From the NCBI RefSeq assembly GCF_030272615.1, contig NC_081410.1, positions 126,655,140 to 126,719,139 of the forward strand: DNA of 64,000 bases, given 5' to 3'. This DNA comes from Cryptomeria japonica. Its lineage: Eukaryota; Streptophyta; Pinopsida; Cupressales; Cupressaceae. How positions within the stretch are numbered: position 1 is the first letter of the stretch; each line of letters begins with the position of its first letter. A program made the position numbers and the translations under genes. A model generated the notes under the pieces. It had not been told where the DNA came from. It did not search any database and saw nothing but the letters and a program-made list of their open reading frames with translations. Of this stretch, positions 10,936 to 22,010 are shown in pieces.

Positions 10936-13900
10936 TTATGACAATAATGAGTGAAACTTATCAAAAACCGATTTAAAATCCTGCATAAAAGTCTTCATGG
11001 CTATAGACCATGACTCAATTAATGAGGTAGCAACCTCACTTTCCATTTGCATTTGAGAGTTCTGTTCTTCCATGGCATCAATTGTGCTCATCTCTTGAGT
11101 GATCGTTAATGCTTCCAGATTAAGAAAGCACTTTTGAAGAATTTGCAGTCTGGGTAGTAAAACCAGTTGAAGTTCCTGCAAATCTCTGGTTTGGTTGCTA
11201 ATCTCCACTTCAATTCTGGTAGACTGGAGCTGAAACCGGTGAACAGTTTGCCCATATGTAGTGAAGGAATCATAGGGCGTCTTAAAGGTGCTTATGTATG
11301 CCTGCAAATTAGATTGCAGTTTTTCCTTCTGTGCAAACACATCATCACAAAATAGATGGGGTTGGCTGATTTTTCTTAACAGTAGCTTGCCCTCATCCAT
11401 AGCATCTCTTATGTTCTTCTGTTGTTTCAAAAGCTCAGACTGGAGCTCGTTTAGTTTCTTCACTAAGGTAGTGTTTAGTGCCTTTTGATGCTTCTTTTGT
11501 GCATCAGCTTCAACAACCTCTTCTAGACATTGTACCTAGTCCTCCACAATTGTACATAGAAGTTTTCATTGGGCCAAAGAGGAATCAATACTAGGGAGGT
11601 TAGTACCAAGAATCAAACTGGTAAGAGTGTCAACCGCAGTTTGAATAACATCTTTCTCCTTTTTCCTCCTTAATGCTTCCAGTTGCTCTTGTGCAAGCTT
11701 AATGGTTTGGAGTAGCTCTGATTCATTTGCAGATTGGAGGTAAATAGGACTGGTGATGTTAGCCAGTTTGGCTTGACCTTCAGTTGCCTTTGGGGTTTCC
11801 ACTTGTGTGCTCTTTGATTCTTCCTTCTTCTCTTCGGCTCTTTGCTTTTCCTCTTCTGCCTTCTTTTGCTCCTCTTCTTCTTTCTTTTTCTTCTCATCTT
11901 CCTTCTTCCTTTCTTCTTCCTTCTTCTTCTCCTCTTCCTTCCTTTTCTCTTCTTCTTTCCTTTTCTCTTCCTCTTTATTCTTCTCCTCCTCTTTCTTCTT
12001 TTCTTCCTCTTTCCTCTTTTCCTCTTCCTTCTTCTCCTCCTCTGTCTTCTTCTCCTCCTCTTTCTTCTTCTCTTCCTCTTTCCTCTTTTCCTCTTCTTTT
12101 CTCTTTTCTTCTGCTTGTTTCCTCTTCTCTTCTTCTTTCTCTTTATTAGCTTTCTCCTTCTCCTGTTTCTCCTTGTCTATATCCAGAGTGATATCATCAC
12201 CATCTAGTGCATCCACATCAATAGTGTCCACCTTTTCTGTGGCTTGTTCTTCCTCATCATTTAATGCCTCAACCAAGTTTCTAATTTTTGGTTCCTATTC
12301 AACCTTTCTATTGGCTTCATCTACTCGGTGCATTTTCAGAGCGGCTTTGGCATGGACGTGTGTATCTTTCACCACTTTAGAGGCTTTGCCTTTGAGTAAC
12401 AAGAGTCTTCTTCTTCTCATGAAGAAGAGGCCTTTGTACCGGTTCACGATTTCAAACAATTCAGAGTTAGAAGCATCAGGGAAGTATTCTACAAAAATCT
12501 TCTCTCTGATCTCCTATTCTTTCTCGATGGTAATGTGCCATTTATTATCTAAAGAATTGTATAAAGAATCTGGTGTCTCAGATCTAATGTCTGATGGTGA
12601 CCGGTCACAAACACATAGATAGTTGATGATTTCCCGCTCTACTTCTTCTCTCTCATTATCACTAAAATCATCAAAATATTCTTTCAAATCACTAAGCAAT
12701 TTTCTTTTAATGTTCTTAATAGTCCTCTGACAATATGTCATCGGCTTATAAGAAGACATATCAATATTTACCGATGTTGATGAGGCAGGTTCATTGCCGG
12801 TTGACTTTTCCTTCTTCCTTATTTGCCTAGTCTTCTTAGGCCGCACTTCACATTCTGTATCCTTAGAATCTAGTGAGTTGCTCTTGGTCTTCCGCTTCCT
12901 TTCAAAACTTTAGTAGGAGCAACTTCCAGTTTCTTCTTGGCAGGTGACCGTTTGGTCACTTTAGGACTTGCTGAGGTAACCAGTGCTGATACCGATGGCA
13001 CTGCCTTTCCCTTCTTCATTGAAGGTTCTTCAACCGGTTTTATCCTTTCCAAGTAGGTGTTGGTTCTCTTCTTCTTCAGATCAAGAGGCGAGGCAAGTAG
13101 GGTAGAGGCATACCCATCTAGCATGTCATACATCACCTCATATCCCATGGGTTCAACTTTTTCTTTTTTGGGCTCCACTGCCTCCATCATGCACTCATCT
13201 ACTCTGATGATAAAGCAGATGTCCTCTTCATACTTCTTAACAATATCGCCAGATATCCTCATCCACTGGCTCATTTTTCGCTTGAATTCATCAAAATATT
13301 TATTCAAGACTTTAGGATATCCGGTTCCCACCGCTTGAATACTTTCTCTGATTTATTTGGTAACCGGTTGGTCAACAGACCATTGAATATCACTGACTCC
13401 CAGAAAATAGCCTTGAAAGTAGAAAAACAGACCTACCAAAAGTTGTCCAAATTTGAATCTTAGGGCACTGTCCTGTTTGATAGACTTCAGGTTTATTAGA
13501 AGTTGTTTCTGCAAACAGGTGCATAGATCAAATGACGCATCTTCCATGATCATTCTATAGGTGGCATTTACCACAGCAACAGAGACATAGTTTATTCTGC
13601 TAGCATAGAACGTCTAGTATCTGATCACCATACAAGCATACTTGACCAAATCATCCTTGATGGTGTTGACAGTCATTCCCCATTGGTCGCTCATAGAACC
13701 GGTGAGTTTAGTCATTTCAGTCTTGATGAATTTTCTTAGGGCTGGCACCTCACCAGTGTTGCAGAAACTGGTGACGACATGAATGGCTTCAGGCGTAATG
13801 TCATGTGTCCTTTCGAGATACATCTTGTCGCAATGCACTCTGCTCAGAATGATGCAGATGTGATCTTCCATAAATTCTTCTAGAAAGTACACCGCATTGT

Positions 13901-14150
13901 GATGTTTCTTCCTCTACAGGATGTTGTATTCTGGTTTGATCTTTCTGTCATCCCCGCAGAACAGACCTAGCTAGGAATGGATCACTAGAGATCCTAGGTC
14001 TTCCAATTTACAATCAATGTACCCTGAAATATCACCTTCCACTATAACTCTAGCAGGTATTTGGGATAGGGCATTGTATTTCATCTTCCGTTGGATAAAA
14101 TCCACTAAATCAATAGGTGCACTAGAATTGGAGTGTGATGCAGAAGCCAT
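10936..14150 (-). pseudogene. Long charged coiled-coil protein of the non-autonomous element
   Basis: The minus-strand frame begins MASASHSNSSAPIDLVDF at 14150 and can be followed for about 1070 codons to 10936. Single in-frame stops lie near 13975, 13910, 13612, 13351, 12512 and 12290, and one frame change falls at 12870-12846. The N-terminal 400 residues look globular (EFMEDHICIILSRVHCDKMY; DSALRFKFGQLLVGLFFYF). The middle has basic segments (KKTRQIRKKEKS). Residues encoded at 12190-11810 are an almost pure Lys/Glu coiled coil (repeating EEEKRKEE and EEEKKKEE). The C-terminus is another helical stretch ending DFKSVFDKFHSLLS. I do not recognise a named family; the N-terminal part recalls plant-specific 'putative transposon protein' frames carried by non-autonomous LTR elements. 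It shows no polymerase or integrase signature. It occupies the place of pol, so it is probably an element-borne accessory gene, now inactive here. Confidence 0.7.
11810..12190 (-). repeat. Lys/Glu-rich coding repeat (polypyrimidine on the plus strand)
   Basis: About 380 bp of cttcttcctct-type DNA encodes runs of EEEKRK and EEEKKK on the minus strand. The opposite-strand frames rich in Phe, Ser and Leu are shadows of this repeat. Confidence 0.85.
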
Positions 14151-14346
14151 GATTAACTAATAAACAAGAATTTCGATAAATACCTTTAGAATTTCAAAAT
14201 TTAGGGTTTGTCAATACAGTGCACACTTCACCACTTTGATTGTTTGAATACTGCTTTGTGTTCTTCTCTTGATTGATTGTTACTATCTTTGAATTCTACT
14301 ACAAAGTTTTGAAATCTCTATGAGTCGCAAGTCGAATCGCCTTTTG

Positions 14347-15118
14347 TCACTGTGCTCTTGAAAAATTCTTCACTTGTAAATATCTTCCAGTGTTGTGTAT
14401 AACAGACCTACATTCAAATGCTCTATGCCCAAACTTGTTGCATGCATAGCAGTTACCATTGAATCTATTGGTTCTAGGCTTATTGCATTCAAATGCTCTA
14501 TGCCCAAACTTGTTGCATGCATAGCAGTTACCATTGAATCTATTTCTACATACATTAGTAGTATGTCCTTCCTTGAGACAATTAAAGCAAACAGGTTTAA
14601 AATTTTTCTTACCTTTATCCTTTGGTGTTGGTTGCTTCTTTGATACTCCATCTTTTGTTCTAGATGTTTCACCTTCTTCATAATAAGAGAAACCAAGTCT
14701 ATTAGTATTCTTTACGGGTTTAGCTGATTCAAGCTTTTGCTCTAGCTTAACAGTGCTCTTATTGAATTTGGCAAGTATTTCCTTTGTCTCGATGAGTTCC
14801 TTGGTAATAGAAGCATTGGATTCCTTCAGTTTTCCTTCGGTTCTCAAGCTCTTAGCACATTCTGATAGTCAGTCCTTCTAGTTCCCTTCTCAGGTTGGCA
14901 TTAGACTCATTTAGTTTTTCAACTTCTTCAACTAGGGCTTCCATGTCCGCTTCATCAGAAGAACTATTTTTAGTAAGCTCCATCAGTTTTTCAGCATGCC
15001 CTCTTCTTTTTTCTAGAGAGGCTTTATATTTGACTTTGAGTTCATCATAGGATTTCTCAGTTTGAGTGAGCCAATGAGTAAGTTCCCTCACAGTGTATTC
15101 CCCCATATCTCCTTCCAA
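14347..15118 (-). pseudogene. Gag-like protein with tandem CCHC zinc knuckles
   Basis: This is the first frame after the primer site. It starts MEGDMGEYTVRELTHWL at 15118, is helical and charged, then shifts frame near 14850. It continues through a Lys-rich linker (KKQPTPKDKGKKNFKPVC) into three CCHC knuckles: CFNCLKEGHTTNVC, then CYACNKFGHRAFEC twice. The last two arise from a 75-bp duplication. The usual copia Gag N-terminal domain (UBN2-like) is not recognised. It would bind RNA and build the particle; no protease domain follows. Confidence 0.75.
14414..14563 (-). repeat. 75-bp tandem duplication covering a zinc knuckle
   Basis: The block starting tcaaatgctctatgcccaaa at 14414 recurs at 14489 almost unchanged. 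It duplicates one 25-residue unit that carries a CCHC knuckle, keeping the frame. Confidence 0.88.
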
Positions 15119-15141
15119 GTGGTTAAACTTATAGAAAGGTT

Positions 15142-15154
15142 GGCTCTGATACCA
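15142..15154 (-). promoter_or_regulatory. Primer-binding site, initiator tRNA-Met type
   Basis: The minus strand reads TGGTATCAGAGCC, two bases from the LTR edge at 15157. It matches the 3' end complement of plant initiator tRNA-Met. Confidence 0.88.
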
Positions 15155-15156
15155 AT

Positions 15157-16270
15157 TGATGAATACTAAGAGGGGGGGGTGAATTAGTATACCAAAAAAT
15201 ACTGAACTTAAACAGTTTAGCAGTCAACCGGTATAACAAATTTACTAACAAACTGATTAAGACAAATGCAAACCAAACAACAAATAAGGCATTCACCCAC
15301 AATAGCACAATCACCATAACACAAGATGTTTTGACGTGGAAACCCAAATGGGAAAAACCACAGTGAGCAAAAACTCACAAGTAACTATCTGCAGAATAGA
15401 AACCAGACCAGTTAAGGTTAGACCAGTTAAGGTCAGACCAGTTAAGGTCATACAATGTTCTTCACCAGAATAGATCCTGTTAGGAATCTAGATCTGTGTT
15501 AGGAGATAAGTCTGATTAAAGAATACCTTGTGAGAGGATTTTAGATTCACAGTTGTGAACCACCTTGTTAGAGGCTTTTCTGGGCCTACCCGGTTAAGGG
15601 TTTCAAACTTGTTGAAGATGTGAGTAATCAACAAGTGAGTGATCTAGAAAATAGCATAGTCTGCCTGGTTAGATCCTTGATAGCTCATTGTTAATGCATT
15701 TCAGCATTACTTCAGTCTTCAATATCTCCACACTCTGTTTCTTCACAAAGATCTTTCTCTTCTATGATCACACATACAAAAAAAAACATCAATCACCTAA
15801 AACCCTAGACATGATGTCCTTATAAAGGAATTTGATTTCATGTCGGTCCATTAGGATTACATTGTAAGCTCCTAGGTTCAGTGCATCTGGACACATTTAG
15901 TAACACGACACAAAATCACCACCAAAGTGTTGGTGGAAGATAACTCATCACAGAAATACCGGTTGGTAACTCATCACAGAGTAATACTAGTTCATACATT
16001 TAACCAATTACCGGTTGTCAAAATGAAGACTGGGAAAAATGATAACTACCGCTTTATTCCTTCATTCCGCTTGAGATCTTCATACTGCTTGGGTCTTCAT
16101 ATTGCTTGAGATCGGTAAACACTTTCTACAAAACATTGATAGTCTAAAGACTATAATACATAATACCGGGTGGAACAAATACCATTTTGAGCATAACTCA
16201 TACATACAAAAAGTGATCTCAAAGCAAGTGTGTGTCCATCAATGACAATGACAATCGTCATCAAAATGCT
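15157..16270 (-). repeat. 5' LTR of the non-autonomous element
   Basis: It pairs with 9516-10656. On the plus strand it starts tgatgaatactaag beside the primer site. A TATA-like word is at 15820-15827 on the minus strand. It carries a local triplication of gaccagttaaggt at about 15406-15450 that the other LTR lacks. Its outer end stops at tcaaaatgct, missing the final bases present in the left LTR. Confidence 0.87.
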
Positions 16271-16312
16271 ATCTCAAGGGTAGAAAACCCCCTCCTCTAC
16301 ACTAGTAATTTG

Positions 16313-16685
<373 letters not shown>

Positions 16686-16709
16686 TTCGTATTTTCTTTA
16701 TTAAAAATT

Positions 16710-16880
16710 GTGCGTATGGAGTACTGAGCCTATTAGTTTGTTGCCTTGCCATAACATTTTTAAGGCATAGGAGCGCATATGCGGTAATTATAAGTTCTAA
16801 GCGCATATAGGGTGAAAACAAAAATATCATTGGGCTTGCCAAGATTTTAGGGACTAACAATGCGTACATGGTATTTAGAC
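16710..16880 (+). repeat. Left subterminal repeat region of the DNA transposon
   Basis: It contains tgcgtatggagtac, gcgcatatgcggtaat, gcgcatatagggt and tgcgtacatggta words spaced by 40 to 70 bases. The inverted counterparts are at 61210-61345. Confidence 0.5.
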
Positions 16881-17247
16881 ATAGTTTTATTTGCCCAAGA
16901 GCCTCAATGGCTTCAAAAGAAGTTTTTGAGGTCATTGAAGGCCCCACTGCAACTATCTGCACTTCTATCATTGTTTTATACATATAAGTAAGTGAATTGT
17001 TTTGTTTTTGCATGATTTCAAATGATTGAATTGTTGTTCTTATTAGTTTTGTCAATATTATTGTGATTGTTTAATAGTTTTGATTCAAAAGAATAATGAT
17101 AAGATGCATATTTATGGTTATTTCATTGTTTATGAACTTTTGTTTACATATATATGTAATATGATTCTATTTAGGACAACCATAGGAAAGAACAAGCAAG
17201 GAACGATGGAACAATGAGAGGCTAAAAAGGAAAGACAAAGGTAGCAT

Positions 17248-17802
17248 ATGAAGAAATTATGTGACATAAGAATAGTGGGACAAGAAGGTATGTCATCCTC
17301 AACATCTCAATTCTATTTACCAAACGAACATAATGCACCTAATGCAATTGAAGAAGAGACATTTGATTTACCATATGAACCTAATGCAATTGAAGAAGAG
17401 ATCACATTGAATAATCAATTAAATGATGATCATACACCTGCTCTGTTTGATGAATTGAATGTACACAATGCACCAATGTTAACACCTCCTAGAATCATTC
17501 ATAGGAAACCAAAGTATCTAATTGACATTGATGAGAATATATTGAAGCCAACGCCCGGTAAAATAAATGAACAAACTTGTAGGAGAATGGTTAAAATAAT
17601 ATGGCAAAACTATTTTGAAAACTTAAATCAAACCGCAAGATGTCAATTAATTGTTCAAATGATTAAAAATTTGAATTTTAGAGAGATAGTAAAAATTCTA
17701 GGCATAAGATCATCTGAAAGTAACAACGAAAGAACTATTGTGAGAAATATATTTGATTCATATCAAGCTATTGGTTCAAAATCATGTCCTAAAGATTCTA
17801 AT
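17248..17802 (+). pseudogene. N-terminal part of a transposase-like gene
   Basis: An open frame from MKKLCDIRIVGQEGMSSS runs to the gypsy insertion point at 17802. It begins with an acidic, repeated NAIEEE stretch. From about residue 90 it turns into a helical region (PTPGKINEQTCRRMVKII ... ARCQLIVQMIKNLNFREI). It ends in CPKDSN, where the target duplication ctaat marks the break, and the coding sequence resumes at 36390. The codons beyond 17802 belong to the LTR. The start could lie further upstream, near 17206. Function is inferred from the downstream half. Confidence 0.6.
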
Positions 17803-19194
17803 TGTAGTCACACAAATCTGTCCAGCTTAATTAAATAAATATTCGCTATTTATTTGATTAAAAATCCATTAGCCATCAATTAATTAAATTAATATTTAAT
17901 TAATTCATCTCCAAATATTCTTCTATTAATTAAATAAATTATTCAATTTATTTTAATTAATTCATTAAACCAAATACAAATCAATTAAATAAATAAAATA
18001 TATTTATTTAATTAAATCCCCTTTTCCTCTTTTAAATAAATTAAATAAAACATTTATTTAAATCATTATCCCCACCCCACTTGCATTTTCCTACAAATGC
18101 AACTTGCACACATTTATTGAAATAAATCAATTTTTATTTTAATAAAATCCTATTTTCCCTCACCCACCAAATCCACTTGCAAAAATCTAATCCCCTTCTA
18201 GATTCTTCTAACCCCTTCCTAATTAGCCTAATCCATCCCCTAATTATTGTCATATTCCTAAGCAAAATGGAGTCACTTCTCAAAGACTCCAAAGTCTTTG
18301 AAAATCATTTAATGCTTTATGTGTTCAACAAATTAACCCCCAAAGTCTTCTAAGACCACTAATAGCTCTTACATGACCATTTATGGCTCTTACATAACCA
18401 TTTATGATTATTTCAAACTTGTCTCCCCAAACATTTATTGTTTTGACCATATTCATCCATTTCACATTTGCACAAGAATCTATCTATTGGATAAAAGCTT
18501 TATTCTTTGAATAAAGAGTTTATTCATTCAGTTAACCTTGACTTTAACTCCCAAGGTCATATCAAGCATTTAATGCTTATTCCCTCTCCTCTCAACCTAT
18601 CTCACATTGACACTTGTCATTCTGGGATTGGGTTGAAAGCCCTCACATGGATTTTGAAATCATTCAATCCTAACCCTTGTTGAGATTGTTCAATCTCAAC
18701 CATCCATTGCTCCATTTTTCCTATAAATAGAGCCCATTTCTTCATAATCCAGATCCTGAAAACTTGTATGCATTTAAGCTATAGGCATTTTAAGAGAGCA
18801 TTTTAGCATAATTAACTAATATCTTGTCATTTTGGTTAAAATAAATCATTTTAACATCAATAGCATAGTATTAGCTTTTCATTTCACATTTGAAGCACAA
18901 TACTACAATCTCAATCCTCCATAAGCATCCATAGTGCAAAAAGCTGCTGAGAGCTACACTATTTTGGAACATGGAGAGGAGAGGAACAAGGGAGAAAGGA
19001 GCCAAGACCATGCTAAGAGGCATTTGGAGATGTCTCATTATCTTTGTTTCTTTAGTTAGATATATTAGCATGTTTTTAGTGTCTCTCTTGGTATGCCTTT
19101 TTAGATTAGTTTTTGATTGACTAACACTAACGATCTTTTGGTTTTCATGTGTTGTTTTGTCATTTGCTAACCTTGTCCATTTAGGAGGGCATCA
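17803..19194 (+). repeat. 5' LTR of copy A
   Basis: It starts TGTAGTCACACAAATC and ends GGGCATCA. It is the same length as the 3' LTR. It is rich in ttaattaaataaat palindromic words. A TATA box is at 18722-18729. Confidence 0.96.
18722..18729 (+). promoter_or_regulatory. LTR TATA box, copy A
   Basis: tataaata within tcctataaatagagccc, conserved in all four LTRs of copies A and B. Confidence 0.75.
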
Positions 19195-19196
19195 TT

Positions 19197-19216
19197 TGGT
19201 GAACCCGATGTGAATC
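19197..19216 (+). promoter_or_regulatory. Primer-binding site, tRNA-Trp type
   Basis: TGGTGAACCCGATGTGAATC begins two bases after the LTR. It matches, with one mismatch, the complement of the plant tRNA-Trp 3' end (ACGTCGGGTTCA plus CCA) as I remember it. Copy B has the exact form TGGTGAACCCGACGTGAATC. Confidence 0.7.
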
Positions 19217-19289
19217 CAAGCACCAAAAACATACCAATTTTTTTGTAAACTAACATGTCTGATTGTTGAAATTGTCACATAGGTTGCGC

Positions 19290-19512
19290 TTTAGCGCTAT
19301 TGAACACGTTTTAGCGCTACCGACACTTTTTGTTTTAGCGCTATTGTTCTTACAATAGCGCTATTGTCAAAGTTTCAGCGCTTTTGAAGTGGTTTTAGCG
19401 CTTTTGTCGTTATTCTGGCGCTATCGATAAACTTTTAGCGCTTTTGGCTCTCTGTCATTCCTCTTCTTTCAGCGCTTTTGTGTTAAATAGCGCTTCTATT
19501 CAAACACAGACT
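19290..19512 (+). repeat. AGCGCT motif cluster in the sense leader
   Basis: Nine exact AGCGCT palindromes occur in about 220 bp, mostly as ttttagcgctattg or ttttagcgcttttg, plus near variants (tggcgctatcg, tagtgctattg). The spacing is irregular at 15 to 35 bases. In copy B the matching stretch (about 41990-42145) is largely decayed and keeps one exact copy. Confidence 0.9.
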
Positions 19513-20340
19513 AGTGCTATTGTAATAGAGAGTTGTACGAAAATTCCTTGTAACCAAAAACCAAAAAATTTAGGCTTGTAGAAGCCCACCAAAACATGTG
19601 GATTTTTCTAACATATTGTCTTTCATGCAGGTTCTAATCTTTTTGTGCAGGGGAAGGAGTTAGTTTAGATGCTTTAAAAGTTTCTTTTTTACTTTCTTTT
19701 AACAAAAGTTGGTTAAAAAGAATCCATTTTTCCTTCTTGCACAAGTTAAAATAAACCTCACATTTTATTTTGGAGTGCATAAAATGAACCTCAAACTTGT
19801 TTTTGGTGCTTAAAAAGAAAATTCATCTTTCTCTATTGCAAGTAAAAAGAACAACAACTTCAAAATTTTGCTTTCATTGCAAGTTAGGATTCATCTTCAT
19901 TTTGGTGCTTAAAATCAACAAACAAAGTTTCTTTCCTTGCATCAAACTTAAAAAATCACAAGCCACACTTCAATTTTTGGGCAAATAAAAAGAACAATCC
20001 ACTTGTTTTGATTTTTTTTTTTTTTGCAAAAACAAATTTTACTTCAAGCAAAACATGTTTTTCATTAAGTTGACCAGGATTTCTAAATTCTAGATTACAA
20101 AACACATTGCCTTTGAAGTTAAAAAGAACACCATGACTGTTGGAGCAACATCTCCAAATAGTTAGATCACATTTGAAATGGTGGATTAAAAAGAACAAGT
20201 GTCTTTCGTGCTTGGCACACTTGTGCAAAAAAGTCAGTCGAGTGGTCCTACCTCTAACACACACTATCCTCTCCCTTGGCTTTTGTGGTCCTAGGTGCAA
20301 GAGAAAAGTGTTAGTAACACTCAAAATTTTTATCTTTTTA

Positions 20341-20530
20341 AGAGAGGCCTGCCAAGGGATCGATACTCTTGGGAAGGATCTCGAGTGGTAAATCCTTCGA
20401 GCCGCTATAGAAATCAGGTGAGAGCGAAAGCTGTAGCCTTGGGTATAGCTGTTCCTACAGTGTAACTGGCCGAAAGGACAAATGGGCCCCACCACTAGTT
20501 ACAAGGCTCTTAAGTGAGTCACTGCAGAAT
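20341..20530 (+). other. Conserved leader block, copy A
   Basis: This stretch (agagaggcctgccaagggat through gagtcactgcagaatgaac) is nearly identical to 42928-43121 of copy B, although neighbouring leader DNA has diverged and has indels. No frame is shared and open through it. It could be a structured RNA element such as a packaging or translation signal. Confidence 0.6.
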
Positions 20531-21197
20531 GAACTTATGTCCAAAAATATCGAACATGACTAAACACCTTTAAGTAGTAGCCCACCCGTTCTATTGATTG
20601 AGGATATTTGTGATATAATTTAGTGCAAGAGCATAGATGGTTTTGCTCCCAAGATACTCACCATACATATTTCCTTGAGTAGAAACATAGCTTTTTGAAA
20701 AGTCACTTGTGGCTTGATAAAGGTGGTGACTCCCCCATCATAGGGATCATCTATTTGTTATACTCGTGCAAGACTTAGTATATCACATCCTTACCTGCCA
20801 CGGCGGGATTCATAAGGTATGTAGTACCAAAGTCGAAGAAATATCAAGATGTGGGCTAAATTTATCACAACTGGCCATTTGACATTAGGGATAAAAAGTG
20901 TTTGAAGTGTGTTCGTTTTAAAGACAAAGTGCAAATTGAGCCGACTTCAGGCTTTGGAAATACACCTTAAAATACATCTAAAGGAAGGCTCATATACAAG
21001 TCCAAGGATTGGGTTAATCTAGACCCATACTCATTTGTGCCTTTTGGGCAACATTCTTGTGTTTGTGTGCTTGCTTTGTTTTCTTGTCAAGGAAAAATCA
21101 GAAAATCAATCCCAAAAACAAAGTATTCATCCAACATCTTTTAAATACAACCAAAAACATCAAAAACAAAGTGCAAACAACAAAGAATCAAAATTTT

Positions 21198-21581
21198 ATG
21201 ACCATTCTTCACATCTTGCGAAAGAAGAAGCGTCATCAGAATATCAACTTGAAAAGAAGACCATTAAGCTCAAAGGCTTTGATCAAACGAGGGGAATTTT
21301 TCTACATCAATAGACAAATCTTTGTCTCTCATAGAGTCTTTCTACATCGTATGCAACTCTACCTTCAAGGAAAAACAAACGAATTTGATTTCGAATCATT
21401 GAACCGCAGAGCTTTTATGCAATATAGAGCTCTGAGTTATCACAAAAACCAAGGAGGTAAGATTAATCCCAACTTTTTCCCAAACGTCTGCATCACCTAC
21501 AACACAGCTCGAGAAATACCTCCAACACCTGAAAGGGAAGAGGTAGAGTTTGTCCCATTTGTGACACAAAGTTTTTATTGA
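21198..21581 (+). CDS. Conserved small protein upstream of gag, copy A
   Basis: A 127-codon frame starting MTILHILRKKK and ending FVPFVTQSFY, 430 bp before gag. Copy B has a frame of exactly the same length at 43789-44172, differing at about 12 residues, several of them conservative (V/I, I/L, S/T). The frame extends 47 codons further upstream in both copies, but that part is changed by compensating indels, so I prefer the internal start. The protein is basic, with no recognised domain. Ogre and related Tat elements are known to carry an extra ORF before gag; this may be the equivalent. Remarkably, it is open here although gag-pol is broken. Confidence 0.55.
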   Translation: MTILHILRKKKRHQNINLKRRPLSSKALIKRGEFFYINRQIFVSHRVFLHRMQLYLQGKTNEFDFESLNRRAFMQYRALSYHKNQGGKINPNFFPNVCITYNTAREIPPTPEREEVEFVPFVTQSFY

Positions 21582-22010
21582 AGTTGAAAACATTTTCATC
21601 CATCATCTTATCCATACATCATCACTTCATCATTAATCCGTTCCAACTCTCAAAACATTAAGAGGTTCTTGTCCCAAAGTTCTCTTTTAGATATTGCTTG
21701 AAATCAAACACATCACATCACTTTTTAGATTGTTTCTATGTCTAGGATAAGCTCATCCTAAGAGACACATCTACATAGGTTAAAACTAGTCCATGAGTGA
21801 ATCCTCTCATTACTAGGTAGTTAAATCTGTAACACATCTCAGATTTCTCTACACCTTATCACATCAAATCTTATCAAAACAAACAAGCAATTCAAAGAAG
21901 GAATTTCAGTTACATCCACCTTAAAGGTGCTAGAGATCCACGTGCAACACAATTCACCAACCATCAATCTCTCATTTTCACACAACTTCAACAAAAAGCT
22001 TATAAACAAA

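Larger units (their letters stand above)
9516..16270 (-). mobile_element. Non-autonomous LTR retrotransposon with a large extra reading frame
   Basis: Two LTRs of about 1.1 kb in the same orientation (9516-10656 and 15157-16270) flank 4.5 kb. The minus strand is the coding strand: the tRNA-Met primer site lies beside the right-hand LTR and the polypurine tract beside the left-hand LTR. The interior codes a Gag-like protein with zinc knuckles and a long charged protein. I find no protease, reverse transcriptase, RNase H or integrase motif. A possible 5-bp target duplication, atctc, is at 9511-9515 and 16271-16275; the last few bases of the right LTR appear lost. It probably depends on a copia helper. 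Confidence 0.85.

Noticed and set aside
11807..12622. Plus-strand Phe/Ser-rich and Leu-rich long open frames
   Set aside because: They are shadows of the minus-strand Lys/Glu coiled-coil repeat; the composition follows directly from cttctt repeats.
18871..19071. 66-codon frames at 18871-19071 and 36061-36261
   Set aside because: Both lie in the copy A LTRs; no coding signal beyond chance openness.
19290..19512. AGCGCT cluster as a CRISPR-like array
   Set aside because: The repeated unit is only 6 to 13 bases, spacing is irregular and the context is a plant retrotransposon leader.
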